From NCBI GenBank assembly GCA_028023455.1, contig JAQFVV010012416.1, forward strand, positions 5,191,594 through 5,255,593: 64,000 nucleotides of DNA, read 5' to 3'. Made by a program: the position numbers and the translations under genes. Below, one piece after another: positions 12,577 through 25,077 of this stretch; the first letter of the stretch is position 1; each line of letters opens with the position of its first letter. Source of the DNA: Epiperipatus broadwayi. Lineage: Eukaryota; Onychophora; Udeonychophora; Euonychophora; Peripatidae. The notes below the pieces were generated by a model. It did not search any database and was not told where the DNA came from. It saw only the letters and a program-made list of their open reading frames with translations.

Positions 12577-13000
12577 TACAATACAGTAGCAAACTCTCCA
12601 TACTGTAATGCCACCTTGTGTAGGCATTAGTAATTAATAGGTGCAAGAAGATTTGTGCATAAAATCTCTATCTAGCGCCTACTCATCCAGTATAGCCAGA
12701 CTAGTTTCTAGCTTGTAGATGAAAATACTGCACTTACATTTTAGGATCTAATGCAACCCTCCAGCAGCCATCTTTTACCAATTTAGTTAACTATAAAGCT
12801 ATGATCCCAAGATGAAAACACAATAAGGTTTTCATTCCAAGTTCATTCACTTGTATAGTCATATAAATTTGAACCCAGTTCAGTATCTATACATTTTGGT
12901 GTCTTTGATTTTTTAAAAAGCCACAATCACCGTCTTCTTATAGGCAAGATTGGTATAAAACCACTGCAACATCACATGATCACCATTTTCTATATGACTG
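12577..13000 (+). repeat. Family B copy, single arm
   Basis: Shows AGCAAACTCTCCATACTGTA, TGCATAAAATCTCTATCTAG, ACTCATCCAGTATAGCCAG, ACTAGTTTCTAGCTTGTAG and GCAACCCTCCAGCAGCCATC. The last part (ACATCACATGATCACCA) is the outer terminal motif seen in other copies. Confidence 0.75.
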
Positions 13001-13798
13001 TACAAGCAAATGAGCTTTATTCAGCAGATCAGCTAGGTTAAACAAATTATTGATTTTATCAATTTCTATGAAAAAAGTTTAGAAAACTTTATAGCAAATA
13101 GAAAAATGCTGCAAAAATAATAATACAGTTATTAAAGAGAGTAATATATAGGGTATATGAGCACAGACTTTCACATGACTCACCACTATTTCAAATCATT
13201 GATACACTTGAACAGATATATCCTATATATTACATATATTGATACAGGTATGTACCTAAGCCTGTATTTCAGTTATCAAAAAGAGTCATGTTTTTCTTGC
13301 TTTCCTAACATATCTGTTACTACCAGAATGATATGCTCTGATAATAGCATCTTTGTAAATAATGGAAGCAATTTTTGAAATAAATCCTCATAGCAACAGA
13401 AAATGATGTGAGCTAACATTACATCAGTATGGCATGATAGAAGTTCAAAGACGTTTGTAATATAACTTATATTTTTTCCTGAATGAATTATGTACAGAAT
13501 ATTGTTTGCCTCACATTTAATAATTTCTAAAGATAACAAGTCATCAAGAACTTATTTAAAAATACAATCCATATTGTTTTTAAATATGTATATCTAAAAA
13601 AAATCACCAGTATGAAAAATATGTAGAAAATATCAAAACAATTTTTGTAATGAAATTTATTTTCATACTATATTTTACTTTTTATGTTTAATGTTAAATA
13701 AAATGTTTCATTTATTATCTATTTTTTATATTATAATTCTTTTAATATTTGATTTCTTTTTCCTCCCTCATTGGATATAATTTGGTGCAAAGGTATAA

Positions 13799-13980
13799 GG
13801 TGAAATTTATGTGGAAGTTACTGAAAATCCCCAACGAACTATATGTAAATTAATACAACTCCATCAATAAATAAAAAAATACAGAATGAACTCACCTGTA
13901 CTTTTTCATTTACTGATGGAGTTGTATTAGTTTACATTTAGCTCGATGCAGCCTTCAGTGGTTTCCACATAAATTTCATC
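13799..13980. repeat. Inverted repeat (hairpin), MITE-like
   Basis: GGTGAAATTTATGTGGAA at the left pairs with TTCCACATAAATTTCATC at the right, and ACAACTCCATCA with TGATGGAGTTGT near the centre. Arms are about 70-75 bp and the loop about 37 bp. Confidence 0.75.
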
Positions 13981-14861
13981 TATATTTGAATTATCGTGAA
14001 TTACATTTAAATGTATAAGTTGATATAAGTGATTCTGCAACTTCTTACATAGATTATACATAGATATATAGCAGTAGAATTAATTTACATTATAAAAATA
14101 AATGCATTAATAAAACTATCAACTCTTAACAATATTGCTAATTTCGATATTTGCCATGAAATAATTGAATTGCTTTCCAATTCTTTGATGTCACCATATG
14201 CCTCTGGTAAGGTTATAATCAGCGTGAGTATCTCACATTGATAATCTCACTGCACTAATTATGACAATGTTGTCATGTGCATATGCAACCACATTTCTAT
14301 AATTTAATTGCATGGGAAACGATTATGACCCCAACTTTTCTCTTTTTTTTTCTTTCTTAGTTCTATATTGAGAAGAATTACCACATAACTTTTAAAGTCC
14401 GAATGGCCACACATATCTGTGAATGGTTTGATGATGAGGTCACAAAAACACTTCATAGAAATACTACTTACATTATTTTCACTATAATTTAAAATTTTTA
14501 AATTTGTCAAAGTTTTTGTTGCAAGATCAATATGTGTAAACATTACAAGCAAACTGGTCAGCATTAAGTTTTGATCCCTTACATCTAATGAAACAAAAAT
14601 ATTTATATTTCCACTTTCACTGTTTATTTAGGTGTGTGTGTGTGTGTATGTAATATTTAATTTTATAAAAATTACTTACTTTACAACAAATTTTTACATT
14701 AAAATCATCAGATTTAAAAATGAAAGTAATACCTGAATTGTTAGATATATATACAACACAGGTGTACATATTAAAATTCTAAAACACTTTAAATAAATGT
14801 AAAACATATAAACATTTTTTTTCTTTTGAATTGCTGATAATAAATATAATTATTAATGTAC
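13981..14861. other. AT-rich stretch next to exon 3, nothing coding seen
   Basis: Downstream of the exon 3 donor on the minus strand. No further exon was recognised; a TG-rich microsatellite lies at 14632-14647. Confidence 0.4.
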
Positions 14862-15007
14862 CTCACATCTGTAACCTATCTGTCCAGGGTGCACATCTAC
14901 CTGGTTGCTGATGGTGAGGGACAAGGTGCGGTAACAGCAGGCTCCCATAACACAAGTATTTTTACAATCTGACAAGGTAAGAAAGTTGTTTGGAGTTCCA
15001 CCACAGC
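14862..15007 (-). CDS. Internal exon 3: C-terminal half of Kunitz domain plus start of a Cys-rich segment
   Basis: The acceptor TTTGTGCAG is followed by 146 nt and a possible donor GAG|GTACAT. Joined in phase 1 to the 39631 donor, it completes Gly-C4 (GCGG) and gives C4-x12-C5-x3-C6 with the NNF motif, so all six Kunitz cysteines have canonical spacing (8, 15, 7, 12, 3). The domain is followed directly by GACCYR and, 20 residues later, GYRCE. This starts a second cysteine-rich unit that I do not recognise. The proposed donor lacks the common GTAAG form. If it is not used, the frame reads two more codons and stops, so this exon could be terminal. The intron before it is about 24.6 kb and full of repeats. 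Confidence 0.85.
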
Positions 15008-15479
15008 CTGCACAAATAAATGATCCAAAATGAAAATTAAAAAAAAAATTCAAAAAGAAATATTTCATTTCTATATTACTTTTTGAGGTAATACAAAATA
15101 ATAATAATAATAATAGCAACAACCATCAACAACAAAAATATCCAAATAATTTTGCTTACCTGTCAAAAAGCATAAATAATTATAGCTATTATTATGAAAT
15201 AAACAAAACATTAGAGTATGTTTAAATGCTTAAATCACAACTGACATAAAGATTTACAGAAGCAACCAAAAGGGACGGTGAAGTTGTTAAATTGAGAGAT
15301 CCAAAAATAAAAACATTTCGCATTAAATGCTAAACAAATATTATTACATTTATTTTAAAATTAGTCAAAATTTCCACGTTTTATAAAACAAAATTTGATA
15401 TATATATTATTTAAATACAAAAGACTAAGTGCTGAATCAAAATGCATGTTGGATTGATTATTAAATACATATCAATTCT

Positions 15480-15725
15480 TTATTAGCAAACTCTTATTCT
15501 CCCTACTCCTCCGCCATCTAGTGTAAGCTTTAGTAATCAATAGATGTCAAGTAGTACTGCTTAATAAATCATCATCCAGTGCTATCCTAACGAAATATCC
15601 CCAGACTAGTTTCTAACTTATGATTTTCGTCAATGAGAAGTTTTTTTTTTAGTTTTTTTTTAATCATTCAGTTTGATCTTTTGGATTTAATGCACTTTTT
15701 CACTGGCAGCCATTTTTTATTTTTT
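15480..15725 (+). repeat. Old family B relic (first of two)
   Basis: Diverged matches to family B in order: TTAGCAAACTCTTATTCTCC, TAGTAATCAATAGATG, ATATCCCCAGACTAGTTTCT, and an AGCAGCCA-like end (GGCAGCCATT). A second old copy follows. Confidence 0.5.
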
Positions 15726-15954
15726 TCATTATACTATTGATTTACTAGTTCAAATTGATAAGCTTTTTAATTTTTTCAATCCAAGCTTATTTTCTTGTAT
15801 AATTATATAGATCTATAATCCAGATTACTTTCTATATATTATGGTGACTAGTTTTTTATAATCTTATAGGCATCTTTATTCTTTGGCAGAAATTGATGGA
15901 AAACTAATAATACATTACATATTCGGTGTATTACCAGATTACAAATTACACATT

Positions 15955-16285
15955 GCTATTCATTAGCAAACTGTTTTATTCTCCTTATTCTTATATTAAG
16001 TTTTAGTAATTAATAGATGCCAGTTGGTATTGCTTAGTAAATCCTTATTCAGTAATGTTCTATCCAGATATCACCAGACTATTTTCTAGCAATATGGCTT
16101 TGGTGCTTTTTGATTTTTTTTAAAATCATGTAATTTGAATCTTTTAGGCTTAATACACCTTTTCTTTAGCAGTTGCTTTTTACATTTTATTATACTATCA
16201 TGCTATCAACCTAAACTGAAAAACTTGTTGTTTTTCAGTCCAGACTTATTCACATTTATAGTTATATAGATCTGAAAATAGTTCA
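15955..16285 (+). repeat. Old family B relic (second of two)
   Basis: Has TTAGCAAACTGTTTTATTCTC, AGTAATTAATAGATGCCA, TATCACCAGACTATTTTCTA and a final CATTTATAGTTATATAGATC segment. It is more diverged than the 12.6-kb copy and in the same orientation. Confidence 0.5.
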
Positions 16286-17004
16286 CTTTCTATAAAGGGG
16301 CCTAAGGTTATAAATAAAAAAATCTAAGGACTTGTCATAATATATAGAAATGGAACCAGTTTCCAGATGACAGAATGGCCCTGGACCTTCTTGACCCCAA
16401 GTTGGATGCTCAACCGTTGCACCAAACTGTGAATATAATTTGCGTAATTAGTTTTAGTAGTATTTAATCAAATGATATCTTTCACCAATACACAAGATAT
16501 GTATTCTCATTTAATGATGAGTAATATAAATGCTGTTATATATCCTGAAGTCTACTCACTAGATGGATTTATATACTGTAATTTATACAAAGTTATCAAC
16601 AAACAAACAAAAAAAACTATTCAATAAGAAGTATATTAATTTCTAAGCTTAAAATCAATTTATTTAGAAAAAAAATAAAATTCACAACAGTAAATATAAT
16701 AAATAAAAACAAGGAATTAATATAAGTAGCTAAATAATAGGATTTGTTCCATATTTTGCAAAATAAATAAAAACATAATTCATTTGCATGAAAATTAAAA
16801 ATTATATACATTTTAGCAATCTAAAAATAATGCATGATAGATAACAAATAACAACATTAGAGCAATATATTTAACAACCAAACTATGCAAAAAGGAATAT
16901 AAATACAAATTATACACTTTGCTTCAAATACTTTATAGCATTTTTTTTAATTATATATACATTAACATTAAAAGGATAAAACTAAACTAGTCCATAAATA
17001 ATCA

Positions 17005-17358
17005 AAATTACCCCAAATCCAAAACTCAAACAGACTAGCCAATAAAATAAAATCTAAAACACTACCAATGATTTCATGCTACAAGCAGACTTCTCAAATG
17101 TAAAGAACTACAAAACAGCAACATATTTAAATTAAACATTACCCACAATTCCATTTACTTCCCATCCACCCTTAATATTAAAATAATTTTTAAATAAGTT
17201 AATTGCTTCAGAATCATAAACTTTTAATAATAAAGATTCGTTAATTCTTTTTTTTACTTCATCTCTCTCGAAGAAGACAACTTTAGCTTCATCAAAATTT
17301 ATAGTGTGACCTGTATCTTTTTGATGGACATACAAAGAACTAAGATATTTATTTCTAT
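17005..17358 (-). mobile_element. Penelope-like 3' fragment (minus arm of a head-to-head pair)
   Basis: Matches the 3' end of the 6.85-8.53 kb element: KDTGHTINFDEAKVVFFERD, then SEAINLFKNYFNIKGGWEVN and the same 3' non-coding sequence (TACCCCAAATCCAAAACTC). Only the last part of the GIY-YIG region remains. Confidence 0.8.
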
Positions 17359-17424
17359 GGTTTTTGAGCTTAAATGAAAGAATAAAAGTACATAAAAGTA
17401 GGGTTAAAAATAAATATCTTAGTT

Positions 17425-17907
17425 TTTTTTTTTGCATGTCCATGAAAAAGATAAAGGCCACACTATTAATTTTGATGAAGTTAGGGTTGCCTTCTTTGAG
17501 AGAAATGAAATAAAAAGAATTAAAGAATCTTTATTATTAAAAGTTTATGATTCTGAAGCAATTAACTTATTTAAAAGTTTTAATATTAATGGTGGATGGG
17601 AAGTAAATGAAATTGTGGGTAATGTTTAATTTAAATATGTTGTTATTTTGTAGTTCTTTATACTTGAGAAGTCTATTTGTAACAGTGAAATTATGATTCT
17701 GAAGCAATTAACTTATTTAAAAGTTTTAATATTAACGGTGGATGGGAAGTAAATGGAATTGTGGGTAATGTTTACTTTAAATATGTTGTTATTTTGTAGT
17801 TCTTTATACTTGAGAAGTCTATTTGTAACAGTGAAATTATTGATAGTGTTTTAGATTTTATTTTATTGGCTAGTTTGGTTGAGTTTTGGATTTGGGGTAA
17901 TTTTGAT
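17425..17907 (+). mobile_element. Penelope-like 3' fragment (plus arm) with internal tandem duplication
   Basis: Encodes DKGHTINFDEVRVAFFERNE and SEAINLFKSFNINGGWEVNE on the plus strand, then the family 3' end (TTTTGGATTTGGGGTAATTT). A segment of about 147 bp starting TTATGATTCTGAAGCAATT is present twice in tandem (about 17545-17691 and 17692-17838). With the 17005-17358 fragment it forms a large inverted repeat with a centre of about 65 bp. Confidence 0.8.
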
Positions 17908-18767
17908 ACATATATAAATACACACACACAAAATATGATGTTTTGACTGCCTTGCAATCTTTTTCAGAGCCATGATATAATGATAAATAAAATAAATATA
18001 TAAATAATATAATAAACAAATGAAATCCATAAAAATAAATTTATCACATTTAATTTAGTTTACTCTTATTTTATTATATTTTATGCTACTTATTTTTCTT
18101 TTTTTAATGTATGTATATTTATTGATTACATTTGTTTATTATATTATTTATTTATTTATTTTATTTTATTTATCATTATATCATAGCTGTCATGAAGACC
18201 GTAGAACAGTTAAAAATCAGGTTGTGTGTGTATATATAATAAACATTTGTTATTAAGTGTTTGAAGTAAGATATACAAAAAAAAGTGATAGATTTAGTGA
18301 TATTTGTGATGAATATAAATAATATTTTAATAATCACAGCAGTAGGTAAGAAAATAATTGATGGCAATTATTTAGATTTTTCTGTAAATTAAATATGCTT
18401 TTATTTACTGCATAAAATATAAAAGTTATATTCATACTGTACTAGAATAATTACTAAATATATTATTGCCATGTTTTTATTCATTGCTTTTACTACCATA
18501 GATTTTATTTCTTTTCTAAACAAATTATTTGGAAGCATTAAAAATATATACTACATTTTATTTCTAATTGATTATTTTTTTCAATGATTATTTGTATGCA
18601 TTCTGTGGCAGTAAAAATATATTTAATCTTTTAAAATTATACTCATTTTAGTTGTGTTTTTAAAAAGAAATTAATAATTTGTCAGATTATTAAACAAATA
18701 TTTTTTCAAAAATAAATTTCTATTTATAAATGATAAAAATAATCTATAGCAGACAACATAAAATGTA

Positions 18768-19310
18768 AACAGGCAAAACTCTCCATATAATAGTGCCACT
18801 CAGTGCGAACCAGAGTAATCAATGGATGCCAGAAGGCTTGTGCATAAAATCCCTATCTAGTGCCTACTCATCCAATATCCCCAGACTAGTTTCTGGCTTG
18901 TGGCCTTCATCAGTGAAAAGCTTTGAATCTGAGAGCACTGCACCTAGATCTTAGGATGTAATGCAACCCTCCAGCAGCCACTTTTTATCTCTAATTATCT
19001 ACAAAACTATGAGAATAAAATTAGAAATACTGTAATATTTTCAATCTAAACTCAATAGTTTATATAGTCATATATAGTCAGATCTCAAGCTACTCACTGA
19101 TGAAGGCCACAAGCCAGAAACTAGTCTGAGGATATTGGATGAGTAGGCACTCGATAGAGATTTTATGCACAAGCGTTCTGGCATCCATTGATTACTCTGG
19201 TTGGCACTGAGTGGCACTACTATATGGAGAGTTTTGCCTGTTTTAATAACAGTAATGTGCTAGCATAAGAAATAGTGATCATGTGATGTTTAGTGGTTTA
19301 ACATAAAATA
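18768..19310. repeat. Family B fold-back
   Basis: Left arm 18768-18924 and right arm about 19086-19236 are complementary, from GGCAAAACTCTCCATATA to TATGGAGAGTTTTGCC. The right side continues with the outer terminal motif GTGATCATGTGATGTTTAG. The 160-bp centre matches the interior of single-arm copies. Confidence 0.85.
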
Positions 19311-19530
19311 TACTTTTTATAACATATTACAAAATGCAGCCTATGTCATTGATTTCTTTCTCAATTTACTTTCATCTAAAATAATTATATTTTCACACAT
19401 ATTTTATGAAAATAATAATAAATATGTAAAAACAAATACTCTAAAACATACATTTTCATTTGGAAAATCAAAACAAAGAACTTGGAACTGTTAAAATTGT
19501 TAACAAGCACTCCCTTTTGTAGAGAATGTA
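19300..19530 (-). repeat. Fragment of the 41.7-43.2 kb DNA transposon family
   Basis: Its reverse complement matches about 42310-42570, including GGGAGTGCTTG, ACAGTTCCAAGTTCTTTG and ATCAATGACTTATGCAGCAT with small changes. It is present in the opposite orientation to that copy. Confidence 0.6.
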
Positions 19531-20049
19531 AAACATCCAATCAGCACATTGGAAGGCAGCTCTTATCTCATTGTTATAACTTTAAATTTAAATATTATTG
19601 ATTTTTTAGTTATAAAATAATTGTAAAGAGGACAGCATCATATGGTTAATTTTTCTTGCTAAAATGAAATCAGCAAAATAATGTAAAATTTAGCAGTTTG
19701 AGAGCAAGTTAAAGCTGCATATGAATATCTTTGTGGAGAACAATTAATTAATAAATATTTTATAAAGCAACATGGACAAATTGTAATACTAGCAGGCACT
19801 GAGATAATTTAATAGTAGTATATCTTATTGGAAAAAAATTCATCAGTTCGTATCTTCTAAAAACATCACCAATATTTCTTAGCATCTAAAAAGTCCTTAT
19901 TAAAAAAAGACCAATTCTTAAGTACATTCTAAAAAAACAGGATTTTGGACCATTATTTTTTCCATTTCAATTTTTTTGACATTTCTTTTTTTCTGGTTTC
20001 TGCTTCAAAGCCCTGAAAAAAATATAATCACTCCCAGGTACATTTTCAC

Positions 20050-20089
20050 CAAAAAAGTTACCCCAACATCTAAAAGTTTGGCCACCCCT
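20050..20089 (-). repeat. Possible hAT-like terminus
   Basis: AAAGTTTGGCCACCCCTG, read on the minus strand, starts CAGGGGTGGCCAAACTTT, like hAT terminal repeats. The other end was not found, so this is a partial call. Confidence 0.3.
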
Positions 20090-20334
20090 GATATAAACAA
20101 TGCAATGCATGGAATTACTTACGTGTAAATAATTAGATATTCTTACCATTTAATGTTGCTAGGAAATAATCAATTAGTACAAGCAATACTTGGGTTAAAC
20201 AACTGAAAGGAATTATATAAAAAAAATTTGCATTAGAGTGTATATGTGGAGATTTATAAAAAGTAATATATATGAACTTGTCTTTATCCTGTAATAGTTT
20301 TTATTTTCTGCTAAGTTTAATTAGAAGTAAAAGT

Positions 20335-20930
20335 TCAGCTCTTTCTTACTTCTATCACACATTATTACAAGGATTTAAATCCAACAGATATTTATATAAG
20401 TGTGATGATTTAGAAGACTCATCTTTAATGTTCTGTCAACAATAATAATCTTCTCCAGAGGGTTGTATATATTAAATTAAATATTTTCATGAATTTATTA
20501 TAATTCCAGTAAAGTGTGGAACTATTTCCATATAAATAACAGGAGATATTTTCATCTTTTGATGTTGCTAGACACTATCCATTACTATTGAATCTTAAAG
20601 CTAAATGATAATTTAACCTAAGACAAAAAAGTCATTATGGGATACCAGAGAAAAGTTGTTATAGTATTTGGATTGTCTATAGTAATTGGTGGTTTAGTAA
20701 AATCAAACCGTAATGACACTTCTAGTTATTTACATGGAAATAGTCACACAACTTTGCTTTGATTGCATTATAATAAATCCATGAAAATATTTAACATATA
20801 CAACTTTCTGGAGAAGATGAATTGTTATTTACAGAATTTCAAAAGAAGAGGCAAGTCTTCAGAATCCTCATACATATAAATGTAACTGAGTTTAAATCCT
20901 TATAATAACTTGGGATAGAAGCAAAAGAGG
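20335..20930. repeat. Large fold-back with about 210-bp arms
   Basis: Left arm about 20335-20545 and right arm about 20720-20930 are complementary: AAGGATTTAAATC with GTTTAAATCCTT, ACTATTTCCATATAAATAAC with GTTATTTACATGGAAATAGT, and CTTCTCCAGAGGGTTGTATA with TATACAACTTTCTGGAGAAG. The centre is about 175 bp. Related sequence appears near 36.25-36.38 kb. Confidence 0.8.
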
Positions 20931-21150
20931 ACCACCTACCTCAAGATAAATTAAGACTATCAATAGCAATTGATAGTTTTGTATAACATTAAAAGGCAAA
21001 AATATCTACTTGTTTTCAGAAAATAATACCAGCTTTGCTTTGTTAAACAGAAAACTTAGCTGCTTGAATGATCTCTGATATATGGATGATGGATGCTATC
21101 ATCCAGCTAAAATATTGGTACAATGTTAATATTAACAACAGAAAAAGCAC

Positions 21151-21240
21151 ATAGATTAATCCAAGGTTATTAAATTCACCTACATTTTTATTATAGATTA
21201 ATCCAAGAAGGATATTAAATTCACCTACATTTTTATTATA
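21151..21240. repeat. Short tandem duplication
   Basis: AGATTAATCCAAG through TTTTTATTATA occurs twice in a row with a unit of about 46 bp. Confidence 0.7.
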
Positions 21241-22288
21241 AATATTTTATATTTATTTTATTTATTAATCTGCTTATTGATCATAAAATATTTTTATGTA
21301 ATGAATATAAAATGAATAATTTATATTTTTTACATTAAAATTTTAAAATGAATTTATTAAAATCAGATTCAAACCAAAATGAAAAAGTAGACTCATTACC
21401 AAACCACAAGATTCAGTAATCAAGAGATTTACCCCAAACTCATACTGGATAGAGTTGTAATAAATATATAAAAACCTGAAAATATTTTTTTTAAATTAGG
21501 GTTCTTGCACTAGACAACAAAACCTGGAAACAATTTTCAGATTAGGGACATGTTCTTAAAAATGAGGAAACAGAATTCTTCAAACCATGAATTTCCTGTG
21601 ATGTTACATGGATGCTGAAAAAAGACAAAAAATATATTGATGCTTTTGATTTATGATGCTGATGAAACTTTTTAAGAATTTCATAAACAACAACAACAGA
21701 ATGGAGTAAGTGAATACTTTACTAGATTTTATCTGAAATCTCACTTGAGATATAAATGATTAGATTGAAATATGATGTATTTTAAACATATAAAATAATT
21801 AATTTATTAGATAAATATATGTTTGGGAAAATTGGTAGTAGAAGAAGAGAATGACAAGAAATGAGGTGGATGTATTCCATTATCGTGAATCTGTTTTGAG
21901 CACCCTCAAAAAACATTGGGATCATAGATTATTCTTGAAATATTTTATTCGTGTGATCACTAAAAGTTAGCATAATTTATCACTGCAATTTCCTTTTTCT
22001 TTCATCTCATTTACAATTAATAATAAAGTGCTATACACCATGGCAAGCTAGTTAGTCATTAATTATATTATCAATAATAACAGTGATTATATCTTCAAGT
22101 ACCAGATTTCCTAAAGATGTTTTCTCTTTCCCTCTTTCTTATCACGGTATTGTTTTAAAATGTTTCCTGTTCAAATAAATATATTAATAGAGTACAAGTA
22201 ATTTATTTTCTATGAGGAATTTCCAAGTTAATTATACATATAATATTTAAATACATATATGTTTTCTATATTAAACTTAATATAATTA

Positions 22289-22458
22289 TAAGGGACTTGA
22301 AGTCAGACTTTCAAGCTCCTATAGCTATCCAATCCATCTTATACAACCAATTCACATGACCACATAACATTTAACTTTTTCACGTGTATGTGGTTAAATA
22401 TATATTGGTTGTATAAGATGGATTGGGTAGCTGTATGGAGTTTGAAGTTCCTTATATA
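22289..22458. repeat. Fold-back copy of family A (3' part only)
   Basis: TAAGGGACTTGAAGTCAGAC at the left pairs with TTTGAAGTTCCTTA at the right, and the CCATCTTATACAACCAATTC core with GTATAAGATGG. Arms are about 75 bp. A long (TA)n tract follows. Confidence 0.7.
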
Positions 22459-22872
22459 TATATATATATATATATAAAAGATTGCCTTGACAACAGTTTG
22501 AAATTCTTGATTGCTATCTATATTGGGATAGTCTAAGTGTTGATTGTTTTCTAATGTTTATATATATATATATATACACACATTGAAAGTTGAATTTTAC
22601 ATATATTTTGAAGGAATACAGACATCATATATTGAGAGTGAAAGAAGTACACATGATCTGAAATTAAATTATATTAAATCATCGTCATAATTATTCTTAT
22701 TTATTAATAATAATACTGTTTGAATTGTTGGAAATGATACTGGTATATTTAATAGAGTTGCTCCTACAGACACTAGAATTTGTTGGGACAAAAACAATTG
22801 GCATTTGGTGTTAATATATTTGATAATCATTTAACAGATCTCCTACCTCGTTTAATGTAATGATAGACAGCC

Positions 22873-23153
22873 TTATTTAAGAGCTGAAAATTCATGGATC
22901 ATTGTTGGGTCTCTGACATCTCCAGTGCTCAAATGTTCTCTGATCTCTTGAGTGACAATCCTATTTGATAACTTATTCAGCAATTATTTTCAACTTTTGC
23001 AATTGCTGTGTTTAAATCCCTAGCTACCTCAAGCTCTTCTTTCAAATATTGATCTGTCTGTTCAAATTTGCATACTTTCTTTTTTAAAGAATGGATTTCT
23101 CTTAATAATTTAAGCTTGGATATATCCTGTTTCTCACCATCAGATTCATTCAT
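22873..23153 (-). pseudogene. Coiled-coil-like reading frame with one frameshift
   Basis: From an ATG at 23153 the minus strand reads 58 residues to a TGA at 22977. It is rich in Lys, Glu and Leu (SKLKLLREIHSLKKKVCKF, then LKEELEVARDLNTAIAKVE) with heptad-like spacing. Shifting one frame near 22980 gives LLNKLSNRIVTQEIREHLST and on to a TAA at 22873, so the original product would have been about 92 residues or longer. Sequence complexity is well above the neighbouring DNA. I do not recognise a family. It may be a processed pseudogene, an ORF from a mobile element, or an exon of another gene. It sits inside the large intron on the same strand, but no splice sites fit it to the EGF-Kunitz frame. 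Confidence 0.4.
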
Positions 23154-25077
23154 TGTTTAAATGTTATCACCGATGATCAGTTTATTTCAACTGAAATGGG
23201 TCATCTTACAGCAAAGAGTTAATAAACATTACTGCAGAACCTCATTTGTGCTTAAAAATTCTATAATTGTACCATTCAACAACTGGATAATATTTAACCT
23301 CTTCCCAATTATCATCAGAATATATTCTTTGTAATATTTTATCTGTTTAATATTTAATCTTCATTTAGTTTCAGAAAATGAAGAATAAATATCCAATTTA
23401 AGTGAAAATTCAGAGGGCATCACTGTTGAACACCAAGCCTCAGTTGCATTGTAGCATATGAAAATGAGGAAAAGATATTCTAGCTTCCAAACTATTGCAT
23501 AATACTATAGCTATAGTTCCACAGGTTCATGACTTTTCCCTGTATTGTAATGATCCAATATAATATAATTATCACATATATGAATTATTGGACCCTAGAG
23601 ATAACTGTAAACTTTTGTTTGGCTCCCATTAATATCAAGGGAATTGTTTCTAATCAGACTTACTGGAACCTTCACGAAACCCCATTTTTATAAATGATAT
23701 ATGCTCTTAAAAATGTATCTTTTCTTATAAGTGAATTTTTACTTTTATATTTATTGTCAGTTTTAAATTTCTTTTTGAAAGATTTGTTATAAAATAGCTT
23801 TGGGAATTCAACTATTAAAGTGCTTCAAATTGAAAATGTTTTATATTGAATGAAAAAGGTTTTATGAAAGTTGAATATTTTAAATATAAACTTTATTACT
23901 GAAAATCAATAACGAAGATATTGTGTATATACACATTGATCAGTGTGTAAAATTAAAGGTTGGTTTAGATTATTTGTGTCTATCTGCCATAAGTGGTTAA
24001 CATAACAACAATAGCAATATATATATAATAACAATAGTAAATCTTGCAATGTATTAAACATTCTCATTTCATTATGATGAAAGAATGATCTCTTTGCTCA
24101 AGGTCAAAGATTCAAATGTAGGCCAAATAAAACTTTAAAATTCTATTCATGTTCCACTGAAGTGTAGAATTTTTCTCTCAAGCAATCTAACTACAGATAT
24201 TACGATCAGTGAAAGGGTATCTAATTATTTTTAGCCAGGAGATAAAACAAAGCCAGAAAATTGTTTAAAATATCATCATCTAGTAAGTAAAAAACTTTTC
24301 CCTTTCTGATTTCCTATGGGGGAGGGGGAGGTCTTTTGGAGAAGTCTGCTTTTCTGTGAGCTTTTTATACTTATATATGAATCACAAACATTAATCGTCT
24401 ATATTTATAAAGAGCAGATTAAAGTAAAAATATAAAATAAATATTGATGCATATTTCTATTATTAAAAATATAAATTATTTCTGTCTATCTAGATTAGTT
24501 CTAATGGAAGCTATACGCATTTGCAAAGTATACATAAGATTTCTTATTGTAGTAAAACTAAATTTCATAATTTGGAGTGATAATTTGATAAATACGACTG
24601 CTAACAGATACATGTCTTCTATACAAACATATCATGATCATTTAAACATTTGTAATTTAATCCAACACTAAAACAGTATTATCGCAAGTACATTACATTT
24701 GAGAACTATTAAAGGCATAATGAATACATTTAATTTTTAAAGATTGCATGTTTCATCAAAAGTTTAATTTGGAAACATAACAAAATTCATTATTATTTCT
24801 AAGACTTTTATAAAATCTATTCAGCATCTAAAAGAAGTTATTGACTAATCAAATTTGAAAATAGAATCTTCAGTTTTAGGTTATTCGATGAATTCAAATG
24901 TTTTTTCACTTATGACAATAGAGAGAATATTCCATTTAAATCAGAAATCGCCAAAGTGGTCAGTACCCACCATAGGTATCAGTACTGGTTCTCTTGGAAT
25001 TGATAAGAATTAGAGTTATCAGAGAATTGGTAAAGAGTAAATTGATCTTTAAGTGGTTTTTAACAATTTTAATACGT

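Larger units (their letters stand above)
20931..25077. other. AT-rich intron sequence around the entries above
   Basis: Apart from the tandem repeat, the family A fold-back, two (TA)n tracts at about 22456-22478 and 22560-22576, and the coiled-coil-like frame, nothing is recognised. The 75-codon frame at 24444-24671 has no motif. Confidence 0.4.

Noticed and set aside
15098-15165. Good-looking minus-strand donor CAG|GTAAGC at 15161
   Set aside because: The sequence upstream on the minus strand is AT-rich with stops and no acceptor or domain; treated as a chance match.
24940-25010. hAT-like phrase around CGCCAAAGTGGTCAGTACCC
   Set aside because: Suggestive of a transposon end, but no inverted partner or TSD was found, so it was not listed as an element.
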